From Bacillota bacterium (GTDB lineage: Bacteria; Bacillota; Bacilli; Paenibacillales; Paenibacillaceae), in the NCBI GenBank assembly GCA_023433615.1, contig JAEZCJ010000097.1, positions 1-29,698 on the forward strand: 29,698 nt of DNA, read 5' to 3'. The notes under the pieces are model-generated. The model did not search any database. It saw only the letters and a list, made by a program, of their open reading frames with translations, and had not been told where the DNA came from. A program made the translations under genes and the position numbers. Below are positions 8,714-15,585 of the stretch, in pieces (the first letter of the stretch is position 1; each line of letters starts with the position of its first letter).

Positions 8714-9385
8714 TTATTCTGCTGGCATTTCGTTGAAGAACGTAATGGTGTCGATCGGCAAGCGAGTCGTCGGATGACCCGGCTTCGCGGCCTTGCCTAG
8801 CGCGATCAGCATGATCGGAATGTAGCGGTCGCTCACGCCGAAGGCTTCTTTGAACTTGGCTGCGTCGTAGCCGCCCATCGGTACCGTGTCGTAACCGTGC
8901 GCGCGGGCGACGAGCATGAGCTGCTGCGACACGAGGCCGCCGTCGGTATGGATGATTTTGTGCGCGACTTCCTTCGGAAGCGAGCCGTACATGTTAGTCG
9001 TATTCTTGATGAACATAGCGGCCGTCTCCTCCGGCATGTAGCCGCGCTTGGCTGCTTCACCATAAATTTCCTCGGCTCGCTTATAGCCTTCTGTATCGCC
9101 CAGCACGGCAATCACGGCCGCGGCCTCCGTAACCTGCGATTGATTCCAAGCAATCGGCAGCAGCTTCGCCTTCAACTCTTCCGTCTCGATTACGAGGAAC
9201 CGCCATGGCTGCACGTTGGAAGAAGACGGCGCAAGCGTTGCTTCCGCCAGCAGTTCCTTAATCTCCTCATGGGTCAGTCGAACCGAAGTGTCATACTGCC
9301 GCACGGAGCGGCGTTCGCGAATCACGTCGGAGAACAGCGCAGAAGCCGTTCCCGCAGTCGTTGCAGTTGTCGATGTAGTCATCAT
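8714..9385 (-). CDS. Nitroreductase family protein (FMN-dependent)
   Basis: A 223-residue flavin oxidoreductase. Family features are RERRSVRQYD at the N terminus (FMN phosphate contact), the LAPSSSNVQPWRFLVI segment, and the C-terminal GYDTVPMGGYDAAKFKEAFGV. Such enzymes reduce nitro groups, quinones or other electrophiles using NAD(P)H; the physiological substrate is not predictable. The start ATG at 9385 follows AGGAGGAG, and a Thr/Ala-rich N-terminal extension precedes the core. The gene lies directly downstream of an Rrf2 regulator but has its own promoter (9480-9509). Two near-identical 22-bp dyads in this region suggest repression relieved by an electrophile or redox signal. Confidence 0.9.
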   Translation of the reverse strand: MMTTSTTATTAGTASALFSDVIRERRSVRQYDTSVRLTHEEIKELLAEATLAPSSSNVQPWRFLVIETEELKAKLLPIAWNQSQVTEAAAVIAVLGDTEGYKRAEEIYGEAAKRGYMPEETAAMFIKNTTNMYGSLPKEVAHKIIHTDGGLVSQQLMLVARAHGYDTVPMGGYDAAKFKEAFGVSDRYIPIMLIALGKAAKPGHPTTRLPIDTITFFNEMPAE

Positions 9386-9398
9386 AAACTCCTCCTAT

Positions 9399-9420
9399 AC
9401 TGTTGTTATTTATGCACAGT
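9399..9420 (-). promoter_or_regulatory. Proximal operator-like dyad of nitroreductase gene
   Basis: A 22-bp site with ends ACTGT and ACAGT lies in the 5' leader, just upstream of the ribosome site. It matches the distal site at 9461-9482 in its outer bases (ACTGTTGTT at one end, GCACAGT at the other). Confidence 0.6.
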
Positions 9421-9460
9421 TAAACTCAAAAAAAATATGTCGTTCTTGCTGCGTCGTTTA

Positions 9461-9482
9461 ACTGTTGTTTATATTGCACAGT
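9461..9482 (-). promoter_or_regulatory. Distal operator-like dyad of nitroreductase gene
   Basis: The second 22-bp copy of the ACTGT...ACAGT site. It starts 62 bp from the proximal copy and overlaps the -10 hexamer (9480-9485), so a bound protein would block RNA polymerase. Confidence 0.6.
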
Positions 9483-9509
9483 ATAGAGCTTGAAGCAAGC
9501 CGCTGTCAA
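9480..9509 (-). promoter_or_regulatory. Strong sigma-A promoter for nitroreductase gene
   Basis: On the minus strand, a consensus TTGACA (9504-9509) and TATACT (9480-9485) are separated by 18 bases. This gives an untranslated leader of about 90 bases containing the proximal dyad. Confidence 0.8.
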
Positions 9510-9530
9510 CTGTTTCTCTACAGGGCTTGA

Positions 9531-9980
9531 CTACAGCTTCGCCTCCAGTTGGCCCGCGACGTCGGCTATCGTGTATTTGCTTAGCACATCGCGCATGCTG
9601 TTATCCATTTCCTGGGTAATATCCTGCAGTGCGGATCTCATGCTCTGGCCAAGGGGATGCGTGCCCGCGGTCTCCGTGATGCCGTAGCACAGCGTGCTTC
9701 CCGCACGAAAAGCATCGTAAATGTCGACCAGTCGAATCGTCTCTGCCGGCCGCTTCAGATGATAACCGCCGTCGCGACCTTCGCGGGTGCCGATGAATCC
9801 CTCCTTGGCGAGCACGGCAAGTATGCGGCGCAATAAAGAGGGCTCCGACTGCAGGTATCTGGCAAGCTCAATGCTCGGACAAGAAGTGTTGACGTTCTCC
9901 TGCGACAAAATAATAAGCGATTGAACGGCCAGGCCGAACCACTTCGGATGCTGCGACGACGTGCAATATTCTTGCTTCAC
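9531..9980 (-). CDS. Rrf2 family transcriptional regulator
   Basis: A 149-residue Rrf2-type repressor. The winged helix shows in LAVQSLIILSQ, the recognition helix region PSLLRRILAVLAKEGFIGTREGRDGGYHL, and the dimerisation part RLVDIYDAFRAGSTL through MRSALQDITQEMDNSM. The three clustered cysteines used by Fe-S members such as IscR and NsrR are absent; only a Cys in TLCYGI lies in the sensor part, so it is more like the YwnA-type thiol or ligand sensors. The start is GTG at 9980, with AGGAGG nine bases upstream; the frame is open further but has no better site. Its own promoter carries a dyad, consistent with autoregulation. The adjacent nitroreductase is the obvious target (inference). Confidence 0.88.
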   Translation of the reverse strand: MKQEYCTSSQHPKWFGLAVQSLIILSQENVNTSCPSIELARYLQSEPSLLRRILAVLAKEGFIGTREGRDGGYHLKRPAETIRLVDIYDAFRAGSTLCYGITETAGTHPLGQSMRSALQDITQEMDNSMRDVLSKYTIADVAGQLEAKL

Positions 9981-10019
9981 CTTCGGTTCCCTCCTCTTGA
10001 ACGGATCGCATACGATGAA

Positions 10020-10061
10020 CAGGTATGAGTAAAGTGTATCGAAATACCTGACATGTCGCAA
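10020..10061 (-). promoter_or_regulatory. Promoter and dyad of the Rrf2 gene
   Basis: On the minus strand, TTGCGA (10056-10061) and TACACT (10033-10038) are 17 bases apart. A perfect 7-bp inverted repeat CAGGTAT/ATACCTG (10020-10026 and 10044-10050) straddles the -10, as expected for autorepression. Confidence 0.6.
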
Positions 10062-10085
10062 TAGCCGAATCCAATGGAGAATTCT

Positions 10086-10128
10086 GAAAACAGGGCTGCC
10101 CCACGCTCAACTGCGATCGGACAGCCCT
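10086..10128 (-). terminator. Possible terminator on the minus strand
   Basis: AGGGCTG pairs with CAGCCCT over a 23-base loop, followed on the minus strand by GTTTTC. It lies far downstream of the AraC-type gene, with the repeat region between them. Confidence 0.45.
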
Positions 10129-10139
10129 CTACTCCAATA

Positions 10140-10350
10140 TAAGTAACTGCGAGTACTACCACTATTCCCTACAAATATGAAGTGAAGGGAGATTAGTGTA
10201 GAATGCTGCAACTAATTCAGCGGTCTCAGCCCCCATATGGCGATTTGTTCAATAATAGTGGTAGATAACTACACTATTCCGCGATTCAGGCCATTTTCAG
10301 CGAATTTAGTGGTAGAGAATGAATCTATTCCCGCCTTCGGCCCCGCCACT
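10140..10350. repeat. Palindromic intergenic repeat cluster
   Basis: Four related units are seen around TAGTGGTAG / CTACACTATT: near 10154-10169, 10192-10215, 10254-10278 and 10305-10332. The third is a near-perfect hairpin (AATAGTG-G-TAG, loop ATAA, CTACACTATT). Spacers share fragments such as CAGCGAATT and TTCAGCGG. No coding frame is present. The pattern resembles dispersed intergenic palindromes of Paenibacillaceae genomes; this is from memory and not checked. Confidence 0.5.
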
Positions 10351-10394
10351 TCAACCAATCCAGCTACGCTTCGGCTTCACTAGCCCGTTAACCG

Positions 10395-11291
10395 CTACGC
10401 CTTGCGGACCGCGAACCAGAGCTCGACATAGTTGAGACCGTCCCTAGCGCCGTACATCTCGAACTCGATCCCGTCTACCTGCTCATAGCCGGCCGTCGGA
10501 AGCCATTCGGTGTAGAAGCGGCGGTACAGCGTTTCGATCGTCTCGTCGAACTGATCCCATGGGTGCGGATCCGACGGGAAAATCGCCCACGTATGCGCAG
10601 GGATCGTCACCGTCGAATAGCCGTCCGTGTCGCTGGCTTCATCCTTGAAGGCGCACAGCATGTACGGGAACGTGTCCGGTCCGGTCTTTCTGTAGCTGCA
10701 CACTGCATGTACGCGGTGCAGTTGCTGACAGACGAACGATGGGAGATCGCCCGCACGTTCTTCGAGCCGCTTCACATCCCCGTTCGAATGGCTCTGTTCC
10801 CATAGCTTGGCCGGCGTCTCCGGCGTCCCCCCTCCTCCGTCCGTGCGGAATACGCCCTCAATGCCGAACACCTCGAAGCTTTCCTTCGTCTCGATCCGAT
10901 AATTCATCGCTTCTGCCCCCTTGATCGTGATAAGGAAGGACAGACGGGGATAGGCTACAAGCGCCGCGCCGTCCTGACGGGCCATCGCCGGCGCGATCCC
11001 ATGCAGGGCATGGAATGCCCGCGCAAAGGATACCGGCGATTCGTAGCCATACTTCAGCGCGATATCGATGACCTTCGCCGAGCCTGCCTGCCGAAGCTCC
11101 AACGCTGCCAGCGTCAGCCGTCTTCGCCGAATGTACTCAGCCAGCGTCACGTCCGTTATGAACGCGAACATGCGCTGGAACTGATACGAAGAGCAGCAGG
11201 CCATGCGCGCCGCTTCACTAAGCTCGATCTCCCCGGTCAAGTTCGACTCGATATAGTCGATTGCCCGATTCATCCGCTCCAGCCATTCCAT
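10395..11291 (-). CDS. AraC family regulator with GyrI-like effector-binding domain
   Basis: A 298-residue regulator. Residues about 1-105 form an AraC/XylS DNA-binding domain with two helix-turn-helix motifs (LSEAARMACCSSYQFQRMF and VIDIALKYGYESPVSFARAF). Residues about 125-298 form a GyrI-like/SOUL-type effector-binding domain (SFEVFGIEGVF through YVELWFAVRK) that in relatives binds hydrophobic cationic ligands. The architecture matches Rob/BmrR-like multidrug or stress regulators. The start was set at the ATG at 11291 (MEWLERMNRAIDYIE), the usual N terminus, with GGAGGGGG eight bases upstream; the frame extends upstream without a ribosome site. No adjacent efflux gene is seen, so its targets are unknown. 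Confidence 0.9.
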   Translation of the reverse strand: MEWLERMNRAIDYIESNLTGEIELSEAARMACCSSYQFQRMFAFITDVTLAEYIRRRRLTLAALELRQAGSAKVIDIALKYGYESPVSFARAFHALHGIAPAMARQDGAALVAYPRLSFLITIKGAEAMNYRIETKESFEVFGIEGVFRTDGGGGTPETPAKLWEQSHSNGDVKRLEERAGDLPSFVCQQLHRVHAVCSYRKTGPDTFPYMLCAFKDEASDTDGYSTVTIPAHTWAIFPSDPHPWDQFDETIETLYRRFYTEWLPTAGYEQVDGIEFEMYGARDGLNYVELWFAVRKA

Positions 11292-11314
11292 TTCGCCCCC
11301 TCCTCTCGAAACCA

Positions 11315-11345
11315 AGTATAGTCGGGGCAGACATTCGGTTCGCAA
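11315..11345 (-). promoter_or_regulatory. Weak candidate promoter of AraC-type gene
   Basis: TTGCGA (11340-11345) and TATACT (11315-11320) are 19 bases apart on the minus strand. The spacing is longer than optimal, which would suit an activator-dependent promoter. Confidence 0.35.
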
Positions 11346-11386
11346 CTTTTTGTGCCCCGTAAAGTTTAGATTACCTCCATGTAACG

Positions 11387-11418
11387 AAAAAAGACAGCTG
11401 CGCAATTGGGCGGCTGTC
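11387..11418 (-). terminator. Rho-independent terminator of the 57-residue protein gene
   Basis: On the minus strand, GACAGC and GCTGTC enclose an inner CGC/GCG pair, and TTTTTT follows. It lies 38 bases past the stop codon at 11456. Confidence 0.8.
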
Positions 11419-11455
11419 CTTCATGATCATCCATTGCCTCGCGGAATCGTTCGCG

Positions 11456-11629
11456 TTACGATACTTTCTTCGCGATCGAATCCGGAAGCTGAATGCGCAG
11501 AATATTCGTATTGTCCTTGTCCATCTTACGCAAGATGTCCGTCATCAACCCGGTTAGAATCGGGTCTTGCGCAGCCTTATACGCGACTAACAGCTTGAAT
11601 ACTTGACGCTTGCTCATATACATTGTCAT
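11456..11629 (-). CDS. Small hypothetical protein under c-di-GMP riboswitch control
   Basis: A 57-residue protein starting MTMYMSKRQVFKLLVAYKA and ending LRIQLPDSIAKKVS. It is basic, probably helical and cytosolic, with no signal peptide, membrane helix or cysteine. I do not recognise a family. The ATG at 11629 is eight bases after GGAGG, which itself abuts the 3' strand of the riboswitch P1 stem. The gene has its own promoter, riboswitch and terminator, so it is a dedicated one-gene unit. That makes it a credible c-di-GMP output, perhaps a small adaptor for motility, adhesion or matrix functions (inference only). The nearest gene upstream encodes a ComA-like response regulator on the same strand. 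Confidence 0.75.
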   Translation of the reverse strand: MTMYMSKRQVFKLLVAYKAAQDPILTGLMTDILRKMDKDNTNILRIQLPDSIAKKVS

Positions 11630-11640
11630 GAATGCCACCT

Positions 11641-11718
11641 CCGGCAACCCGGCCGTCCTAGCTCATCGCCTTAGACCCGCGGTTTTGCGTCCCTGTCTTT
11701 CGACAGGTTTGCCTTTAT
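11641..11718 (-). ncRNA. c-di-GMP-I (GEMM-I) riboswitch
   Basis: Read on the minus strand, the RNA shows the hallmark order of the GEMM-I aptamer. GGCAAACC leads into a hairpin TGTC-GAAA-GACA with the GAAA tetraloop, then GGGACGCAAA. A second helix region contains GGTCTAAGG, followed by GCTAGGACGGCC and the closing GGGTTGCC that pairs with the initial GGCAA. The ribosome site GGAGG begins immediately after P1 and the start codon is 11 bases beyond. No terminator fits in between, so control is probably translational; its direction cannot be told. The canonical tetraloop and core make the assignment firm. Confidence 0.93.
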
Positions 11719-11733
11719 CGTCTTGCTATACCA

Positions 11734-11762
11734 ATAGTACATTAGATTCAGGACCTCAGCAA
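11734..11762 (-). promoter_or_regulatory. Promoter of riboswitch/57-residue gene
   Basis: TTGCTG (11757-11762) and TACTAT (11734-11739) are 17 bases apart on the minus strand, with transcription expected to begin just before the aptamer. The -35 lies in one arm of a 7-bp inverted repeat (CAGCAAC 11757-11763, GTTGCTG 11775-11781). Confidence 0.65.
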
Positions 11763-11840
11763 CACCTATTTCCAGTTGCTGCATCATTTAGTCGCGATTT
11801 CTATGCCTTACGACCCATATAGTCACATTGCACCGCCAGC

Positions 11841-12491
11841 CTAATACAGATCCTCTGCCGGCAGTATGCCGAGTGCCTTCGCCTTCTTGATCGCCTCGAC
11901 GCGGGAGGACGCATGCAGCTTCTGGAAAATTTCCGTCAGCATATATTCGAGCGACCGCTGGCTGATCATGAGCGTCTTCGAGATCTCCTTGTTGCTCTTG
12001 CCCTTCGACAGCTCGCGCAGCAAGCGATCTTCCTCGTGCGTGATCGTGGTGCGGTCCTGCTCCGATTCGCCGACCGACACGACGATCTCCTGCCGCCTCA
12101 GCTGCTTGAACAGCTGCGTCGGAATGATCGTCTCCCTGGCCGCTGCGCACCGGATCGCCCGGATCAGCTGATCGCGGGTCGACGTCTTGGCGATGAAGCC
12201 GGATATGCCGGACTCCATCAGCAGATTGAAGTGCGGCGCGATCTCGAACCCCGAATAGATCAGTATGACCGCATTCGGAACGTAGCCTAATATTCGCCTC
12301 GTCAGGTCTGCGCCGTTCATGTTCGGCATGTACAGGTCGAGCAGCATGACATCGAATTCCTTCAGCCGCACGAGATCCGGCACGAGGAACACGTCCGTCT
12401 CGATCGTGACGTTCATGTCGGGCTCGCTCTCGATCAGCATCTTCGTCCCTTCGACGACCGAGCGATGATCGTCCACCAATAAAATTTCCAT
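11841..12491 (-). CDS. ComA/NarL-family response regulator
   Basis: A 216-residue response regulator. The receiver domain has the acidic pair at D7-D8, the phospho-acceptor D52 in MLLDLYMPNMNG, and the conserved Lys near 102 (IAKT). The LuxR-type HTH lies at the C terminus (GKSNKEISKTLMISQRSLEY, then LTEIFQKLHASSRVEAI). Segments such as VVEGTKMLIES, LFKQLRRQ and SLEYMLTEIFQKL resemble ComA of Bacillus subtilis more than other NarL members. The ATG at 12491 is used (MEILLVDDH), with GGTGAG upstream, 13 bases after the kinase stop codon. It should be phosphorylated by the adjacent histidine kinase. Targets are unknown; no competence or surfactin-type gene is in the window. Confidence 0.92.
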   Translation of the reverse strand: MEILLVDDHRSVVEGTKMLIESEPDMNVTIETDVFLVPDLVRLKEFDVMLLDLYMPNMNGADLTRRILGYVPNAVILIYSGFEIAPHFNLLMESGISGFIAKTSTRDQLIRAIRCAAARETIIPTQLFKQLRRQEIVVSVGESEQDRTTITHEEDRLLRELSKGKSNKEISKTLMISQRSLEYMLTEIFQKLHASSRVEAIKKAKALGILPAEDLY

Positions 12492-12504
12492 AGCTATCTC
12501 ACCT

Positions 12505-14718
12505 TCATGCCTTGAATTTGGTTGGAAGCTGAATCGTGACGTGGAACCCTTCCCGAGGCGCCGAACGGAAAGCAACCTCGCCTTCGAGGCTAAGCACCCG
12601 CTTCTCGATGCCTGCCATGCCCATATGTTGGAACGAGCCCTCGAACGCCGACAGCTCCATGCCCACGCCATCATCCGAATACGTAAAGCGCACCTGATCC
12701 TGCCCGCCGGAGAGCGTCATCGTCACCTGCGATGCCTGCGCATGCTTCGAGGCATTGTTGAGCAATTCCTGCACGATCCGATACAGACCCAGCAGCTGAT
12801 CCTCGCCGAGCGTGCCCTGCCACTCGTCGGAGTTGAATACGATCTCGTAGTTGGCGAACATGCGCGCATACTCGAATAGACTGCGCAGCGACTCGACGAG
12901 CCCCATCTTCAGCAGAAATGGCGGCCGCAGCTCGTTGCACGTAATCCGGATCTGATGGATCGCATCCAGCAGTCCCTCCTCGATCTGCTTCAGCTCGCCT
13001 GCCGCCGGGTTCGGAAGTGCCGAGCCTGATCGGGACCGCAGCGACTCGAGCTTGCGGTACCAGATAATGAGGTCCTGCAGCACCGAGTCGTGGAGATCGC
13101 TCGACAGCGCGGCCCGCTCCTTCTCCGACAGCTGGAACAGGAGCCGCAGCATCCACTTCGGCGTCTCGTTGCTATGCGCGAGCTGCTCGAGCCGCTGCAT
13201 AAGATCTTCGAGCAGCTGTAGATTGTCATACAGGATTGTCACATAATGAACGGCCGTGTCGAGCCACTCCTCCTCGATTCGGAGGAGCGCCCTACTCGTC
13301 TCGATCCGCAAGTATACCGGCTGCTGCTTCTCGCCGATTCGCACGCGGATGCCGTTAAGCGCGCTGTCCGAGTCTTCCGAAACCTTCCCTGGCTGCACCT
13401 CCCTCGGCGCTTCTTCGATGACAGCCTCCACAGCCGGGAGGACCGCCTTCACTTCCTCGAGCAGCCGGCTCTCGAGATCGGATACCTTCATCACGTTCGC
13501 CAGATCGTTCGCGAACCGGTTCAGGCTCTGCTGCAGCGACTTGTACCGCTCCTCGCTTTGGATCAGCTCGCGCTCCTCCCGCTTGCGCGCGGTAATATCC
13601 TTGACGATGCCGTGGATGCCGCTCAGCTCTCCTCCGCTCGCAATCGGCACGAACGTAATGCTGACGATCCGTTCGCCGGCCTCCTCCCCCCGGATTTGTT
13701 CCGTACCCGCATGGCTGATTCGGCATTCGATATCCCGCGGCTCCCGCATCTGCATCACGCGGTAGAGCGTCCCGTAGATGTCCGCATGGTCCTCGTCGTG
13801 GATCATGCCTAGGAAGCAGCGGTTCGTCAGCTGTTCCGGCCGAATCCCGGTGATCGACTCGAACGCGCGATTCGCGCTTACGAAGCGGAAGCCGCTCAGC
13901 TCGATGGAGAATACGCCGTCCAGATTGTTCTCGAACAGCGACTTATAGCGCATCTCGCTCTCTTCGAGCGCCTGCTCGTACCGTTTTTTATCGGTAATGT
14001 CGACCATCACGCCGTCCAGCCGCTCCACGCCGCCTTCGCCGTTCACGTTCGGTTGGATGATCATGCGGATCCATTTGAGCTCGGGCTCGTGAATCATCCG
14101 AATCTCGACATCGACGCGCCTCCCGCGGTCCAGCTTCTCCTTGACCTCGTTCATCAAGATCGCGTTATCGTCGGGATGGATCCGGTCGTGCATCATAATC
14201 GGTTTGTCCATGTAGATCTGTTTAGGAATCCCGATGATGCGCTCGATGCTGTCCGACAAGACGTTCATCCGCGAGAAATGCTTATCCGTCGACCATGCGG
14301 CCACGTTCACGTTATCGAGGATATTCTGTATGAGCAGCTCGTCGCGCTTGCGCTGGGTGACGTCCCGAACGGCCGCCACGACATATTGGACTTCGCCATC
14401 CTCATTCAATACGGGCTTGACCCGCGTCTCGGCATCGATCACCCGACCGTCCGCATGTAGAATCCGATACGCCAGATCGACCTCCCTGCGCGTGCGCAGC
14501 ACCTCGGCATACAAGAGACGCACGCGTTCCCGGTCATCCGCATGAATGACATCGAACGCGTCCATTCCCTCGTATTCGGCAACGCTGTACCCCGTAATCG
14601 GCAGAATCGACGGAGACACGAAGCGCACGACGGCCTGATTATCGACCAGCACCATCGCGTCCAGCGTATTCTCGGCGATAATCCGATACCGCTCGTCTAC
14701 TGCATCTTCTCTTCCCAT
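12505..14718 (-). CDS. Cytosolic PAS-domain sensor histidine kinase, ComP/NarX type
   Basis: A 737-residue kinase. Three PAS/PAC modules occupy about residues 8-130, 133-250 and 260-385 (for example AENTLDAMVLVDNQAVVRFVS and LFENNLDGVFSIELSGF). A linker with coiled-coil character follows. The HisKA_3 domain has the phospho-acceptor His near 543 in SSDLHDSVLQDLIIWYRKLE, and the HATPase_c domain shows QELLNNASKHAQ and DDGVGM. There is no membrane segment, so the signal is sensed in the cytosol, perhaps redox, oxygen, light or a small ligand via PAS. It is paired with the ComA-like regulator directly downstream. Unlike classical ComP it lacks membrane helices, and no comX/comQ-like pheromone gene is seen. 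Confidence 0.93.
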   Translation of the reverse strand: MGREDAVDERYRIIAENTLDAMVLVDNQAVVRFVSPSILPITGYSVAEYEGMDAFDVIHADDRERVRLLYAEVLRTRREVDLAYRILHADGRVIDAETRVKPVLNEDGEVQYVVAAVRDVTQRKRDELLIQNILDNVNVAAWSTDKHFSRMNVLSDSIERIIGIPKQIYMDKPIMMHDRIHPDDNAILMNEVKEKLDRGRRVDVEIRMIHEPELKWIRMIIQPNVNGEGGVERLDGVMVDITDKKRYEQALEESEMRYKSLFENNLDGVFSIELSGFRFVSANRAFESITGIRPEQLTNRCFLGMIHDEDHADIYGTLYRVMQMREPRDIECRISHAGTEQIRGEEAGERIVSITFVPIASGGELSGIHGIVKDITARKREERELIQSEERYKSLQQSLNRFANDLANVMKVSDLESRLLEEVKAVLPAVEAVIEEAPREVQPGKVSEDSDSALNGIRVRIGEKQQPVYLRIETSRALLRIEEEWLDTAVHYVTILYDNLQLLEDLMQRLEQLAHSNETPKWMLRLLFQLSEKERAALSSDLHDSVLQDLIIWYRKLESLRSRSGSALPNPAAGELKQIEEGLLDAIHQIRITCNELRPPFLLKMGLVESLRSLFEYARMFANYEIVFNSDEWQGTLGEDQLLGLYRIVQELLNNASKHAQASQVTMTLSGGQDQVRFTYSDDGVGMELSAFEGSFQHMGMAGIEKRVLSLEGEVAFRSAPREGFHVTIQLPTKFKA

Positions 14719-14765
14719 TCTTCATCCACCTCGGGTTCGTCCATGTGCTAGCTTCGTTACGATTC

Positions 14766-14771
14766 ATTATA
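14766..14771 (-). promoter_or_regulatory. Candidate -10 element of the kinase/regulator operon
   Basis: A consensus TATAAT lies about 50 bases upstream of the kinase start on the minus strand, without a recognisable -35 at normal spacing. Confidence 0.35.
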
Positions 14772-14815
14772 GAGGATTGCCTCGACGCTGGCGCGCAAAA
14801 AAATGCGTGCAACCG

Positions 14816-14855
14816 CAAAAAAGCGTCCGGCGGCTGTGTGCCGATCCGGACGCTT
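14816..14855 (-). terminator. Strong terminator of the DUF3231 gene
   Basis: A perfect 10-bp stem (AAGCGTCCGG with CCGGACGCTT) is followed on the minus strand by a run of T residues. It lies 22 bases past the stop codon at 14877. Confidence 0.85.
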
Positions 14856-14876
14856 GCTGGCGCGGAGTCGATTCTG

Positions 14877-15425
14877 TTATTGAGAAGGCGGCACGGGTGC
14901 GGGATAATACGTCGGCGGAACGATCAGCCAGCCTTTCTCTGCCATCATCTGCTTGAGCGGGATGGCGAAAGCGGCTTTTTTCATGAAGAACTTGGCGAAC
15001 ATCATCCCCACGTCCGGACGTACGGCCTCCGTCAATCCTCTGGTCGCGTAATTGATGCCAAGCACAATATTGAAGCTGAGAAGGCTGGCGACTTCTTCAT
15101 CCGACAGCTTGGCGGGCTCCGGCACGGTGCGGTAATCCCCGATCGGCTTCTCCGGCGTTACCTGCGGCAGCGTTACCCCTTCCTTCTGCAGGAACGTCTT
15201 CAACTCTTCCCGGATCGGGAGATGCACGTTGTGGATCACGTCTTCAATCTTAGACCTTAGATCATTGTCCTGCACGGTATTGTAAGCCACTTGCTCGCCG
15301 CGCATCGTCTGCTCCGTTGCAGTGAGGTAGAACCATAAATTCATCGTTTCCCCGACATTGAGCGGCGGCTTCTTGCCGTCGATGAACGGCACGACCGAGT
15401 CCTTCAGAATTTCCAACAGGTTCAT
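14877..15425 (-). CDS. DUF3231 family protein
   Basis: A 182-residue protein of the DUF3231 (coat-F-like, four-helix) type. Seen features are LNVGETMNLWFYLTATEQTMRGEQVAYNT at the N terminus, an amphipathic helix region with IHNVHLPIREELKTFLQKEG, and a helical C-terminal half (FNIVLGINYATRGLTEAVRP). It ends in a Pro/Tyr-rich tail (VPPTYYPAPVPPSQ). Relatives occur in spore-forming Bacillales and often have two tandem domains; this one is a single domain. The function is unknown; a sporulation or spore-surface role is inferred from the family's distribution. The ATG at 15425 has GGAG upstream. A strong terminator follows the gene. Confidence 0.82.
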   Translation of the reverse strand: MNLLEILKDSVVPFIDGKKPPLNVGETMNLWFYLTATEQTMRGEQVAYNTVQDNDLRSKIEDVIHNVHLPIREELKTFLQKEGVTLPQVTPEKPIGDYRTVPEPAKLSDEEVASLLSFNIVLGINYATRGLTEAVRPDVGMMFAKFFMKKAAFAIPLKQMMAEKGWLIVPPTYYPAPVPPSQ

Positions 15426-15585
15426 GGCAGCAGCTCCACTTTTTTACGCTTATGATCTCCATGCAAGGCTTCATTATGCAAATCATTCCGCCCCGCTAAC
15501 CCGTACGAGCAAGAATGCGCCGAACAACAGACAACGCGCCTTGAGCCGGTCAGCAGCCCAAGACGCGTCGTTAACGCGATTAATC

